Shown: positions 34,027 through 45,690 of the stretch, one piece after another
Layout: each line of letters begins with the position of its first letter
How positions within the stretch are numbered: the stretch's first letter is position 1
Source of the DNA: Thermomucor indicae-seudaticae
Lineage: Eukaryota; Mucoromycota; Mucoromycetes; Mucorales; Lichtheimiaceae
Assembly: GCA_000787465.1 (NCBI GenBank)
Contig: JSYX01000268.1
Location: 1 to 45,690 of the forward strand
Direction of reading: 5' to 3'
Length of the DNA stretch: 45,690 nucleotides
Notes under the pieces: model-generated
The model's database searches: none
The model's input: the letters and a program-made list of their open reading frames with translations, nothing else
Told to the model about the DNA's origin: nothing
Made by a program: the position numbers and the translations under genes

Positions 34027-37000
34027 ATGACGAACCATTCTGAGGGTGTTCGAGTTGGTGAGCTTACTTTCATTGTCTCTCCTAATGAAGGTAGCTTATT
34101 CTATCTGTTGTTTATTGTAGCTGTAAGGCTACGACCCCTTGCAACGTCAAACGATCGTTGTATTCAAGCATGTGACAATACGATCACCATCTTACCTCAC
34201 CAAAAAACCTATACCTTTGACGACGTTTTTGATACCAACTCGACTCAGGAACAGGTTTTCCAGCGGACCGCTTCTGATCTCATTGACCATTTGATGAACG
34301 GTAATCCAAGAATGGCCCATTCATCAGAGAGATAATGTTATCGCTTATACGTACGTTGTTGTCACGCAGGTTCCAATGCGACGATAATGACCTATGTGAG
34401 TTGTGTGTGAACAATAAAAGGTTGCAAATCTCCGCAATTAACGTACGGTGTGTCACACAGGGGCAAGCATGCTCTGGAAAATCATACACGATGGGTACAA
34501 AGGCTGTGGGTGACAACCATCCAAAACCCGAATTAGAAGGTTTGAACAAGGTTTAAAAAAGGGGAGTCTCTCTTACTGACGCTGATTATTAGGCCTTATT
34601 CCTCGAGCGGCTGCTGCACTCTTTAACCGTTTGCGACCAGAACAGCAGCATCCGCGACCGGCTTCGGGTTCTTTCGCGAACTTTCTGCGCTCGTCGCGGT
34701 CGTCACAGACGACGTCTTCTCGTCTTCGACCTGTTTCCATGATCGGTCCACCGCGACGAGGATCGACTCCCAACCTATCTGATAAATCGCCCCGGTATAC
34801 CGTCAAAGTTTCGTTTATCGAGATTCGAGAAGACGACGACCATATATTCGATCTTCTTCATCCGGGCAGCTCGTCGCCTGTACTCGTCCGCAAAGAAGAG
34901 GATGGCAGTGTTTCTTGGGCAGGTATCAAAGAAATAGGCGTAGGTGGCATCGGTGACATTTTGAGGTAATTAACCACTCAAAGCTGACTACACACGCCAA
35001 ACAAACTGATTGGCCGCCTGTTTGAAGATATCTGGAAACTGGATTGCGGAATCGAGCCTTATTATTAAAGAAACCCGCGAATGCCAAGGGATCGTCTCAC
35101 ATCGTGTTCACAATACAGCTCAGACAGGAAAAGTGGGTCAGTAATAGCAGCAGCCTATCGCCTTCGAAAATACCAATGCGACGGAAATCCTCTGCATCTC
35201 ATAAAGCAACAATGAGTCGGCGCGTAAGTACTCTGAATGTCAAAGCCATGGTTGGCCAAATGGAAAAACAGGCTCGAAAGCAGCAACAGCAACAACAACA
35301 GCAGCAAGGGACTTCTTCAGATGAAGCAGAGGGTGAATGGGTCGTTCTTCATTCCAAACTTCACTTTGTCGATCTTGCCAGTCCCCCTATCCTCCGCACC
35401 AAGTCACTCAACTTCGATGGTAATAAGCGCACACTCGTCGCTCTCGGTAATGTCATAGCAGCGCTATCAGACCCTTCCAAAGACATCCTCGTCAACTACC
35501 ACGATTCCAAGTTGACAGAGCTACTGCAGGATTCGCTACTACAACGGACTGTGCTGATTGCCTGCATCAGTCCTGCGCAGGCGGATCTGGATGCAACTCT
35601 AAAGACTTTGCAGTTTGTATGTCGCGCACGCAACATTCGACCTGTGTCCAATCCCGCCGAGTCTGAACGTTGGAAAACGAGTGACAATCCGATCTATCTA
35701 CGTAGTGTGATTGCAAAGTTGTTGGCTGAGAGCATGGATCATCACAGTAACGACTCCACGTCGTCGTCGTCGTCGTCATTGTCGTCTTCCACAGACTCCC
35801 ATCGTCCGCGAATATCGAGCTCAGCTAGAACAACCATCACGATCCCGGATGAGGGTGACAGTAATCAGCAGCTCGCTGATCTGCAGCGTCAAATCGAAGA
35901 GCTTCAGAACCAAGTGACAATGACTCGCGAACGCAACGAGTTTGTCGAAAAAGAACTTGGGGCAGCGCGTAGCCAAGCCGAGCAAACGCTTGCAGGTCGC
36001 ATCGAGGCCTATGCGTCGCTCAAGGATGCTGAAAAGGAGTCGCTTGAGCAGCTCAAGACACGATTAGCGAACTATGTAAGGCAAAAACACGCCATTCGGC
36101 ATCACATTGCAAAACTCGAGCAGCAGCTAGACGCAGCCATCGTGCACCAGCCTGATTTGGTATCCTTGAAGGAGTCCATCATGCAGCTCAAGACAGCAGG
36201 ACCCATCATGACCACCGACGACGACGACAACTCCTCTGCTCTTGAACAACAACAACAGCAGACCATGAAAAAGCTAACTGACGAGATTCAAGAAAAGACA
36301 AGGCAAATTGAGGATTTGACGGCACGGCTCACGGAAGCCGAGAAGCTTTACAGTGAGCTACAGAGGCTTCGTGATTCACAAGCAGCTCAAATTAAATCCC
36401 TTGAGCAGATGCTCTCCAACGTTCGTAACGAACGCGAACAGCATCGGCAAATGTCGGATAAAGCGCTTCAAGGGCTCGCGCAACAGCTCCAAGAAAGCAA
36501 GCAGGACTTGATGGACGCACGGTCACAGAACAAGCAGCTTCGCGATCACATTTGGCAGCAGGAACAGGGCACACAGATCACCTTGCGGCTGAGACTGGAA
36601 GAGTTGGAAAGGGTCAAGCTTGAGCTCCAATCACTGCAGGTTGTCGAGGAAAAGCAGAACAGGATCATTTACACCCTGGAGCAAAAGCTGGACAAGGTCG
36701 AGCGTCTGGCGTGCATGCTGCGCGAGCAAGTCGCAGACAAGGACAAGCAGATTGCTAGCCTTGAACAAATCAATGCTCAGCAAGCCCAGCATGTACAAGA
36801 ACTAGAGCAAAAGCTCGGCAGTATGTTGCGAGAGTTCTATGCATTGGACATGGAGCGTAAAACCTTGTTGATGATGGTCGATTATCTCGACAAGACGCTC
36901 AAGCAGCAGGATGACAAATTAGAGAGGGCGACAGAGGAGACGTCGAAACTGGAACATCTTTGCAAGACCAAAGAAGCAGAACATCGTGCTGTTTTGGAAA

Positions 37001-38868
37001 AGATTTCTGCAGAAAAGGATCAGTTACTGCAGGATGCCGCCGCGGGCCAAGAAGAGTTGGATAGGATGCGCAAAGAGTTGACAGAGCTACAAGATCAGAA
37101 GCTGCAGAGTGACATTGATGTGCAGCGAGCCAAGGCACTTGAAAGCCGCATCATCGAGCTGGATGAAGAGATAGAGGAGCTTACAAGGGAGCGAGATGAG
37201 CTGTTGGCCAAGGTACAAGATAAAGAGAAGCAATTGCGGGAAGCAGCACTGGACAGAAGAAGAAGTCGATCATCAGGATCAGACACATCAGCTATTGTTG
37301 CAGAGTTGGAAACCAAGGTTCAAGAGTTGCAGCGAGCAAGAAAGGAAGACCAGGAAGAGTTTGAGGCGCGGTTCGAGCGTGCGGTCGAGGATCTGGAGCG
37401 TACACGCAAGACAAGCCGAGAGCAGAGTCGTCTTATTGAATCCTTACAGACGCAACTCGAGGAAGCGGCTGCTATCTGTCACAAGCGAAAGTCAAGGCAG
37501 ATCCAGACGTTGCAATTGCAAGAGCAAGCATTAACTGGTGGCAATCGTCATCATAATGAAAATGAGCAGCCCTTGCCTAGCCCTGATTTGCCGAGATCCA
37601 TCAGCCTGCCGGGCACCAGCGCAAGAGAGGCCGAGCTGTTGCGGCGCCTGTATGACAAGGAGTCGCAGCTGCGAGCAAAGGATGCCACACTAGCTCTGAT
37701 GGCGAGTACCCTGTCACAACTCCAGGACGAAAATCGAGAGGCACTGGATGCCATTCGTAAACGTTCTTCTGAAGTAGGATCCATCAACATTGAAGAGATG
37801 CTCAGCCGACCTGATGAATTGGCCGCAAAGATCAATCAACTCTTGGAAGACAATGCCCAACTGATTTCGCATGTCGATGACCTGGAAGGTCAGCTTGCGC
37901 AAACCAAGAGTCTTGAGTTGGAGATCATGCGACTCGCGTCAGTCAACACTCGCCTCGAGAAAGACATGGAACATCGGTCAAGCAGCGGCAGTATGGTGCA
38001 AAGCCAAAGTGCCTTCAGCATCATCAGTCGTGAGACCAGTCTGTCTACACCGCCACCGCGACGAGCGATGTCACCGCCTCCTCCTGGAGCAGTGTTGCAC
38101 CGTAGCAAGATTCAGCGAGACTCGTTTTCAGGCACCTTCCCACGCATGAGAAAGTCCAACTCTCACCGGATAGCGCGAGAAGAAAGTGAGGACGACGTCA
38201 ATACCAAACGCATGTCAGGCTGCTCCGTCCGTTCGGCTAGTCGATCACGTAATAACACTACTTCTTCTATTATTCCTCCACCTACTGCTCCACCCTCGAA
38301 CCCGCTTCCATCTGTACCTTCTTCTGCTGCTGGTCTTCCTGCATCGCCGTCGTCTCCACATCCTTCACGATCCATGTCTTCACCTCTCCTGCTACACCGT
38401 CAAAACTCCTATCATACCTCCACATCTAGCATAGCCTCTGCAAGCGACATCACAATCGACAGCGAAAGTCTGACTTCGGAGCGCTACGAAAAAATCATCC
38501 GTGTCTTGCAGCGTAAAATTCGCGTCGCTGAATCCGATGTCCGAGCCCACCAAGACGTGATCAGCAAGCTTGAATCACAACTGTCGCGGTCCGAGGGTAT
38601 GGTACGCGAAGTCAAGCGGCAACTGGATCTCTTGTCACGCGAGAAACAAGCATCCAGTCTTGAAATTCAAAACCTGAGAAGCCAGGTGACTCAAGCTCAG
38701 AGCGTCCAGCAATCAGTCATGGTAAAGTGGGCGGAAGAGCAAAAAGTGCTGCAGGAGCAACTGGAAAAGGAACGAAAGGCAAAAGAAAAAGCAGAAAAGG
38801 CACGGATCATCTTGGAAAACAGGATGGAAGAACTAATGACAAAGAAACACAAGTTTATGTGCTTCTAA
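34027..38868 (+). CDS. Kinesin-4-like motor protein with long coiled coil and divergent motor
   Basis: Six exons (34027-34057, 34121-34300, 34370-34395, 34461-34539, 34593-34965, 35028-38868) give 1509 aa. The motor domain is N-terminal (about 1-440). It starts VRVAVRLRPL, with P-loop GQACSGKS (80-87), YLETGLRNRALLL, NAKGSSHIVFTI (switch I region), HFVDLASPP (345-350, switch II region), ALGNVIAAL and HDSKLTELLQDSLL. Two insertions interrupt it: a Ser/Arg/Pro-rich loop at about 115-165, and a loop at about 265-335 with a nine-Gln run. Coiled coil covers about 500-1050 and 1090-1210. A Ser/Pro-rich linker follows (about 1215-1370), then a final coil (1375-1505). Motor features and the REDD...VLVRKEEDGSV...AGIKEI segment favour kinesin-4, but the subfamily is inferred. 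Key switch residues deviate, so ATPase activity is doubtful. Confidence 0.9.
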
Positions 38869-38972
38869 ATTGGTACTGTAAAATATAATCTGTTACTATT
38901 ATTCCCCCTTTCCCAAAGCAAATTAAATATGATTATGATTGCTATGCGAATGGATGGATTCTATGAACGAGT

Positions 38973-40072
38973 TTATGCAGCAATCTGATTCCGTTTCTTG
39001 GCTTCATGGAAACGAGACAAGACAATCTGACACTTTGTCTCCTTGCATAAGTCACCCAAGCCCGATTTGGCGGGACCCATGCGGTCAAAGAACGTGAGAC
39101 CTGCACCACGTTCGACGGCATCCAAGGGTACCTTAAAGTTCTCCAGCGGCGTGTCATCCGGAATTGGTTGGTTCGGCAAAACAAAGGCAGCCGTTGAATA
39201 CTGGCCGTTGCGGTGAGTCAGGATCACCTTGTAAAAGTGAGTGGGTACAGCCACGTTGGGCGGGTTGCCAATGACTTGGTATTTGACGTAATATTTGCCA
39301 TCGCTTTCTTGGTGGGGCAAATACAGTGGACCTGTAAACACGTAAACGTCCTGGAACGTCTTGGTTAATGATCGACAGAAGTTCTCCACGTGTGCCCAGT
39401 CTGAAAGAAAAGAAGCAATTATTATTATCAATGCATACACATAGAGCTGAGCAATAACTTACAGTCTCGATTGAATCCATCCCCAACTTGAGGAGCAATG
39501 TTGGTCAGATAAAAGGTCTCATTCATGGCTTCTTGATCAAATTTGACATCCGCTGCAGGAACCATGTGACCCCTGTCAAAGTTGCTCTTAAAGTAATCAG
39601 CCAAACGTGCTCTAAACTGTGGTGGGATATTGGGATCTTCCTGGAACGTCGACTTGATACGATCCACACCCTCCGCGCGCTGAAGTGATGCGGCTGTCAG
39701 GTGTTCTGCTACCCAGTTTGGATTGCGATCGCGGCGATTGTAAGATACAACATAGGCATTACGGTACAAAAGGTCATTGACAGGGCCTAAGAAATAAATT
39801 AAGCCAAGGTCCTTTCTTTCCGCGTCAGAAACGGCCGGAGGACGCTTACCAGGGAATCCGAAAGGTAGAATGGACTTCGCCTTTTCGACCTGATCAACGG
39901 TCCGTTGCTGTGCAGGTGGTGCCTGAGCAGGAACAGTTGGTGCGGTAGCAATGGCGGCCGGCCGAACAGCAGCGGGTTTCGAAGTAAACTTTTGGTAAGC
40001 TGCATACGAGATTGCACCGAGAGCTGCTCCACCGACTAAATAAGTAACCCGTTCAGCAACTGGTGTAGACAT
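38973..40072 (-). CDS. NUC1: Mitochondrial DNA/RNA non-specific nuclease (NUC1/EndoG type)
   Basis: Two exons on the minus strand (40072-39463 and 39400-38973; 62-nt GT-AG intron) give 345 aa. This is a beta-beta-alpha metal nuclease. The DRGHMVPAAD motif (166-175) carries the catalytic His169, and the TNIAPQ block (190-195) carries the metal-binding Asn. Also visible are VVSYNRRDRNPNWVAEHL and FNRDYWAHVENFCR, as in NUC1/EndoG. A hydrophobic segment at about 9-27 (VTYLVGGAALGAISYAAYQKF) follows a short N-terminus and is likely an inner-membrane anchor. The homologues degrade mitochondrial and, in cell death, nuclear DNA. The gene converges with the kinesin gene, leaving 104 bp between stops. 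An upstream in-frame ATG at 40111 would add residues, but the codon at 40072 is preferred from family length. Confidence 0.94.
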
Positions 40073-40518
40073 CGTGCTTTGATCGCAAATAATAAAAGGA
40101 AAAAGAAACAATGGGATGCGACTCCGACTTCCTTGTCCCTGTCTGCCCAGCCATCTTCTTTACCTGGCTTCTGTCGTCGACTTGCTTTACGGTATCATCA
40201 GCATCTTTTGTGCTCCCATCTAATTATTGCCAAATACAAAGAAGTTAGTGTGATGCGTATCGGAAACTGTACCATGACGCACACCACTATGATTTTTTCC
40301 TCCTAATAAGCGAGTCTCTTTGTAGCTTTCTGCCACAAATAGACTACCCGGCCTGAAACGTATTGCTTGTACAGGCAATAAATCATTAATTGAGGATGTG
40401 TGCTAGTTTGTTTATTAGGGCCATTGATAAATGTGTAAAAGAGAAAAAGAAAGAAATGCGTATGGGTGTAGTTTTTTTTTACAAGGTAGAAGTGTTATAT
40501 GAAGTAGGAGCGTTACTA
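40073..40518. other. Intergenic, NUC1 promoter region
   Basis: About 446 bp between the NUC1 start and the stop of the next minus-strand gene. Contains the NUC1 promoter and the other gene's 3' end. No gene seen. Confidence 0.45.
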
Positions 40519-42314
40519 TTATTTCGGAACCCAGGGATATGGCTGCTGCTGGGGAACGAAGCCCAGAAGAGGTGTGACCATCATTGGTTGTGCTGGCATC
40601 ATTGGAAGGACCGGTAAACTCATCATGCTCAAATTGGCGTGTGGCTGCATATACGGTTGCTGTTGCTGCTGCATCACCATGGAATGATGTCCTAATGAGT
40701 AGGACGATTGCGAAGGTGCTGGCATGCTGGGTGTCGACATGCTTTGAGTTGGCGTGATATGATGGCTGCTGCGACGGATTTCAGCACGACGTCTAGCGTC
40801 GGTGCTCGATTGGTCATAGAAGTAACCAGCATTGCTGCTATGGGGTCGCCGATCAAGAAACTCACTCTTCCGCTGTTGTTGTTGTCGTGCCTTCATTGTC
40901 TCTGCTTGAAAACTGATGTTGTGTATGCCTCGTTCTGGTAATCTGGCAAGTAAACCGTCAATCTGAGCATGTGCGCTGTCGAATTTCTTTGGCGGTTGCT
41001 TCTTGAACTTGTACTGTTCTTGTTCTCTTTGAATCAAAAGGTCGATGCCAGACATGCTGAGTCGGTTGATATTATTGGATGATGATGACTTTTGATGACG
41101 AGTGGGTGTACTAGGACACATCATGGACTGCTGCATCATCATTGCCTGTAAATTTTGGTGATAACGCTGGTATTGCTGGGCCATTTGCTGTTGTTGGGCT
41201 TGAAGCTGCTGTTGCTGGTGTATTTGCCACCGATATAGCATATCCATTTCGGACATGGTGGATCGTCGACTGTGATCATTATTGGCTCCTTCCGGCATGG
41301 GTGTATTACGTATCGCTCGATCGGAATATTGGTCGTTATTGACTACGGTGTCACTTTCTGGACATCTTTTGCCACCACTTGCGCTAGTACTGCTGTTGCT
41401 GCTGCTCACCGGAGTGGCGGGCGTGAGTGGTCCGTTCACTTCCGATTCACTGGGTGACTCGTGTAACATTTCGTCTATGTCACCTAATGACCGCGAACGA
41501 TGATGTATTGTGATGCCTTGCTCCAGTTGTCTTAATGTGGATGCTCGTCGTGCGTAAGTATTGTGTTCTTCGGATACTACTAGTGAAGGCCTGGGCGATT
41601 GTTTATTATTGTCGTCGGCTTCTAACGGAAGTTCGGGAAACACACACTTAAGTCAGATGCCTCTCATATTCCATGAACCAGGCACGTGGTTTTTCTTTCT
41701 GGCATACCTGATGTATCATCTTCATCATCGTCGCTTGGCTGCGGCGTCTTATGAAACTTTCGATTGTTGTCACGTAGCAATGGCGCGGATGGCGGTCGTT
41801 GAATGGAGATCGCTGCTAATTCCTTGGCTAAATCGATATCTTCAGAGGTGTTATCATCGTCGTCATCATCAGCTGACGAATGCGAACTGACTACAAAGCA
41901 AAACAACAAATACACATGTAAGTTTATAGAGTTTGCTGGAATTTGCTTGTGTTCCCCAAAAATCGGAGCAAGAAAAGAAGAGAAGTGGCAAGGTTTTTCC
42001 TCACTATATTTACCTGAAGCAGTTGTAATGGGTTGCTTCTTCTTTACAGGAGGTTGCGGACGATACTGGGTAATTGGAGCGCTTTTTCGTTGATCTGGAC
42101 GTCTTCTTGTCATTGGCTGGATACGATTTTGCCTTTGCCTTGGATGCCGCTGCGGATATTGAACGCTTTCAAGCATTGCTTGCGAAATATGGGATTGATG
42201 GAAAATTACACTTTTGTTCCATGGTTCTGCTCCTGGTTCATCGCTGTCGGCTGTCTTTATAGCCTTTGCAAGTGCTAACCGAGAAAGGCTTACGGATACA
42301 TTATCGACTGACAT
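40519..42314 (-). CDS. Gln/Ser-rich protein of unknown function
   Basis: Three exons on the minus strand (42314-42014, 41890-41708, 41621-40519) give 528 aa. The N-terminus has a short helical segment LSRLALAKAIKTADS, then a Gln/Arg/Pro-rich part (QRHPRQRQNRIQPMTRRRP). Exon 2 has an acidic block, ADDDDDDNTSEDIDLAKEL. Exon 3 is low-complexity with several Gln runs (near 41150-41230 and 40655-40690), Met-rich stretches, and a conserved-looking core, SGIDLLIQREQEQYKFKKQP, then ARLPERGIHNISF. The end is PQQQPYPWVPK. No catalytic or binding motif is recognised; Gln-rich composition would suit a regulatory or RNA-granule protein. The second intron (86 nt) was chosen because it alone restores phase; a shorter alternative was discarded. 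Confidence 0.72.
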
Positions 42315-43069
42315 GATTGATAAAGTACGTAGAATGAGAAAAAAAAAAGAAGAAAAGAAAAAGAAAAGGAAGGAAAAGAATTGGTCAGACGCGTTGGCAT
42401 TCTTTTTTTCTCTCTCTTACCTTTTTAACAAAAACGGCGGCCATTCAATAACAAAAATAACTTTTTACGTCGCAATTGAAATCACAATGAGAAGTCGCAC
42501 AAAACCTGCATCTTTTGACGTCTTTTACTGCTGGGGCACCTTTGCAAATTTTTATCCGCAGAGGTATATCCCGTATTATGAACGTATCAAGCGGAAGAAA
42601 AACGAAATGAAAACCTTGTTATGCACCTGAATTCTTTGCTCTTGGCTGATTATAGGACAAGTAACCATCCTGGTCCCAAATATGCCGATGGGCCGAGTTG
42701 GTACGGACCAATGAACAGCCTGCATGCGTCTCTAACTGAAGAGAGACAGAGAGAAAAGGAAGCCTTGCATACCTGTTCAAAAATTACCCCATATCTTATC
42801 TATCAAGTGTCGTTTCATGTACATACAGATGCACAGTCAAACACATGAATTGCATTTGCTAGATTATCACCTTGGTAAAGATTAGAGACCATTTTATCAT
42901 CGTTTACAGGAATGAATTAAATACCTAGCTCTTGTTTCAGCATACGCAACCTTTGATGAAAAAAGTCCGTTCTTCGGAAATGCATCCTGGGACATATCCA
43001 GCAAACAACTGAGGCACGGCTTCGTCTGAAATTTCGTACGACGCCCGACCCAGTCTTCGGACTTGCCTT
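42315..43069. other. Divergent intergenic region
   Basis: About 755 bp between a minus-strand gene and a plus-strand gene, so both promoters lie here. A purine-rich, A-dominated tract occupies 42335-42385. A plus-strand ORF (42214-42630) is only this low-complexity sequence plus random residues. Confidence 0.5.
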
Positions 43070-45254
43070 ATGGACAATATTGCGCGAAAACGCAAGGCTG
43101 ACGATCTTGAAGAAGACGAAGATCATCATGAGACGAGTCGAAAACAACAAGTTACCAATGCCGATGTAACAATTAAAGAGACAACCCAAGACAGTACGCC
43201 TTCGCCGGTCCGTACAGCGTTCTTTTTTTCCCTCCGAGAGTTGCGCTTGATCTCAATGATGACCTCGTTATACTCTAGGACGAAGGCGCTAGAACTGAAC
43301 AGCAGGTCGACAACAAACCATCAGCAAAATCTGAACCACCCGATCGACGAGAACCAGTTGTCCCGTTTGATAATCTCGTCCTACTGCATGTCGAAGCGAC
43401 TTGCGACGAGAATTCCACCAACCCAGCTGCTATCCAGGTGTCCAAGGTAAATGATACGCTGCCATATGTCCATATGATACCGCACCCTTCTTTAACTCTC
43501 GGTATCGACTCAGGAAAATGCGGAAATAATAGGTAAGAGAAGAGTGCAGTCGTCATGCTCATATGGATGCTCAGTGATCGAGCGGATAGAGCTCTCCTTT
43601 GCCGTGTTGGAAGTGGCAGAGATGCGAGTGAAGCACAAGCGGAGGATTTTGGTTCGGCCAGAACGAACGCCACTTACGAGCTTTTGTTCACAAATCACAA
43701 ATATCACATGGGATCAACTCGAAACGGCTGCGAGTCTCAAAGAAGCGATTCAGGAACTGGACCAGTATATCCGACAAGAGCTAAACGAAAATGAAAGGAA
43801 GAATTTTTGCTTTGTGACCCACGGTGGATGGGTGATGAGGATTCAGCTACCTCGAGAAGCGAGAGATAAAGGCTTCATGCTTCCAGACTATCTGGCTTCT
43901 TATCGTATGTTTGATTTGAAACAAGAGATCCAACGCTGGCAAATGCATCACCCAGATGTGACTCTTCGTTCTGCATCCCTGGCAGAGCTCTGTGAGGTCT
44001 TTCAAGTTCCACGCGCCGAGAATGAAGGCAGCAAGGGCTTGGACGCATGCATGACTGTCGCCAATATTGTACGGCATTTGACGAGCTTTCGTCACCCAGA
44101 TGTGTTTGTTTACCCTATCGACTATGGTGCTGATCTGGCGCAGTTCAACAAGGAAGAGTCAAGTGTAATCCATCTGGCAGGACTACCCTCCGAAGTGACT
44201 CAAGGTGAACTGGAGGCCTGGTTCTCTTCAAACGGTCTGAGACCATTAACAACTTGGATGCTTCAGCCCCCTATGGATCATCATCAGTCATCGACGTCGT
44301 CCAGTGTGTCCGGGTTCGTCGTATTCCAGTCCCACGGCGACGCTGTCCGGGCGCTGGATCTCAATGGTCGTTGTTTCGGTGAAAGGTTAATCGAAGCGTC
44401 ACCGAGCAGCGAACGCGTGATTGAAATAGCAGGCAACATTCTCGTGTCGTTCCCAGTGCAAGCAAACAGTCGACCATATTCACGTCCAGGTGATTGGAAA
44501 TGTACTCAATGCGGCTTCTTAAATTATGCCTCGAGGCTGATCTGTTACAAGTGCGACGCCGAGTCGCCAAATCCTCCTCCTGCTGGTCTTATGTTTGGAG
44601 GAGACTGGTTCTGTCCAAACCCGAACTGTCGGTTCCGTAACTATTCGACACGCACACACTGCATGAAATGCTTTGTCCAGCGGCCTTCTCAACATCCACC
44701 CACTAGTACAGCAACAACGCCACGAACACCTCATCCTATCAATGCTTCATTGTCATTACCTCTACGGCCGGGCGATTGGTATTGCCCGAATCCGTCTTGT
44801 GGTTTTGCCAACTTTGCATCCAGACCGGAATGCTTCCGATGTTGTACACCTAACCCGAACGGATCACCCCATCATCACAGCCACTCCTACCAAGACTCAG
44901 CTTATGCAAGTTACAGCTCTGGATATCCGACAAAATATCGACCAGGTGATTGGTTTTGGCAAGTTTCTTCACTCTCATTGCTATCAAATGTAGGCTCTCT
45001 TTTGTATTAATGCGTCCTACTTGTAGCAACACATGCAGTGCACACAATTTCGCATCAAGGTACCAATGCGTAAAATGTAACGCAGCCAAACCGCATCAGG
45101 ATCAACAGCTTTCGCCTTCTCCCACTTACCAGTCTGCAAGCAGTCCTACGAAAGTAAGTAGAGTGCCAACAAAAACGAAACATGTATCTCAGAAAGTTAC
45201 TGATGCGGGAATCGGTTTTAGGTGACCACGCAGTCCGAGCATAACGGACAATAA
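43070..45254 (+). CDS. NRP1-like protein: DEDD exonuclease-like fold, RRM, four RanBP2 zinc fingers
   Basis: Six exons (43070-43207, 43279-43446, 43514-43532, 43590-44958, 45027-45153, 45222-45254) give 617 aa. Domains in order: a charged N-terminus (KRKADDLEEDEDHH); an RNase T/ERI1-like DEDD fold at about 78-290 (NLVLLHVEATCDE, IIELSFAVLE, LTSFCSQITNITWDQL, FCFVTHGGWVMRIQLP); an RRM at about 298-378; and RanBP2-type fingers near 407, 448, 501 and 560 (DWxC..C...N......C..C). The same architecture is found in yeast Nrp1, a stress-granule RNA-binding protein. The fourth finger, GDWFCNTCSAHNFASRYQC, is complete only if a GC-AG intron (44959-45026) is removed. The exonuclease fold lacks key acids. 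The first-intron donor (GTCCGT) is weak. Function is likely RNA binding. Confidence 0.86.
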
Positions 45255-45690
45255 TAACTCACCTGTGTTGCTCGAGTATGAACGCAGACTTTCTGGTTAA
45301 GCAATATATTACATACTCTAATGTTGCGAACATGTGTACATCAAACAGAAGCGTCTACAGTCGCTAATAATAAGCTGCATAAACAGTAATATCCTTGATA
45401 TGTAGGCCTTGTTAGACACATAGAGCTATAGTGATTATGAGGTCCATTCGGATAAACGAGTAACGCGACATTTTACTGCATCAATAACTGGATCCAGAAC
45501 TGTAGTTATCTGTCCATTGTAATAACGCGTCTTTATGCATATTGCTATGTTACTATTTTTTTAAGATGACGTTGGCACTGTTCGCAAAGTCATTTGCGCC
45601 AACTGCAAAAATGAATTTGCAGTGAAGAAAATTAAAAAAGATATATCCTTTAGCAAGTACTTTACGTAAGACGGAAACCTTTTTTGCTTG
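45255..45690. other. 3' intergenic to window end
   Basis: About 436 bp of AT-rich sequence after the NRP1-like stop; no gene, RNA or repeat recognised. Confidence 0.45.

Noticed and set aside
41621..41662. Exon 3 of the Gln-rich gene starting at an earlier acceptor
   Set aside because: The earlier acceptors (AG near 41663 or 41647) put the rest of the exon out of frame; only the acceptor at 41622-41623 keeps it open.
42214..42630. 138-codon plus-strand ORF starting with the end of the Gln-rich gene region
   Set aside because: Composition is an A-rich low-complexity tract (Lys/Arg/Glu) followed by random residues; it overlaps the antisense start of a real gene.

Overview
This window looks like nuclear DNA of an early-diverging filamentous fungus, most likely Mucoromycota (Mucorales or a near relative). 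I infer this from many short introns (about 45-130 nt, most GT-AG), small intergenic gaps, typical fungal orthologues, and decayed mobile elements of types common in that group. The genus cannot be fixed from sequence alone. Gene models were built by eye by joining exons in frame. For every multi-exon model reported complete, exon lengths and phases add up to an open frame.

Layout. 1-3.6 kb is a transposon graveyard: a decayed DDE-type transposase, a decayed Fanzor/TnpB-like (RuvC-type) ORF, and a Tc1/mariner element with clear terminal inverted repeats but a frameshifted transposase. 4.8-5.4 kb holds an unrecognised broken coding region. 5.9-10.8 kb has two C2H2 zinc-finger regulators flanking ribosomal protein eL36. 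12.8-17.2 kb is a plus-strand run: glutathione synthetase, calmodulin and acireductone dioxygenase. 17.6-25.8 kb is a minus-strand run: VPS35 (retromer), SPT4 (DSIF) and APC4 (anaphase-promoting complex). 25.8-27.6 kb is a second repeat-rich gap with a Tc1 end fragment, a 392-bp CACTA-type MITE with a 3-bp target duplication, and an unrecognised decayed ORF pair.

27.9-34 kb carries NDUFAF6 and KRR1 (divergent, 126 bp apart), a Lys/Glu-rich disordered protein and cardiolipin synthase. 34-45.3 kb carries a divergent kinesin, a NUC1/EndoG-type nuclease, a Gln-rich protein of unknown function and an NRP1-like RanBP2 zinc-finger protein.

The genes are mostly unrelated housekeeping loci, not one pathway. 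NDUFAF6, cardiolipin synthase and NUC1 are all mitochondrial, but nothing in the sequence shows co-regulation. No tRNA, rRNA or CRISPR array was seen. The best second-look items are the Fanzor-like remnant beside the Tc1 element, the dated-looking MITE, three inferred GC-AG introns, a 15-nt microexon in APC4, and two proteins whose catalytic motifs look degraded (the kinesin motor and the NRP1-like exonuclease fold).
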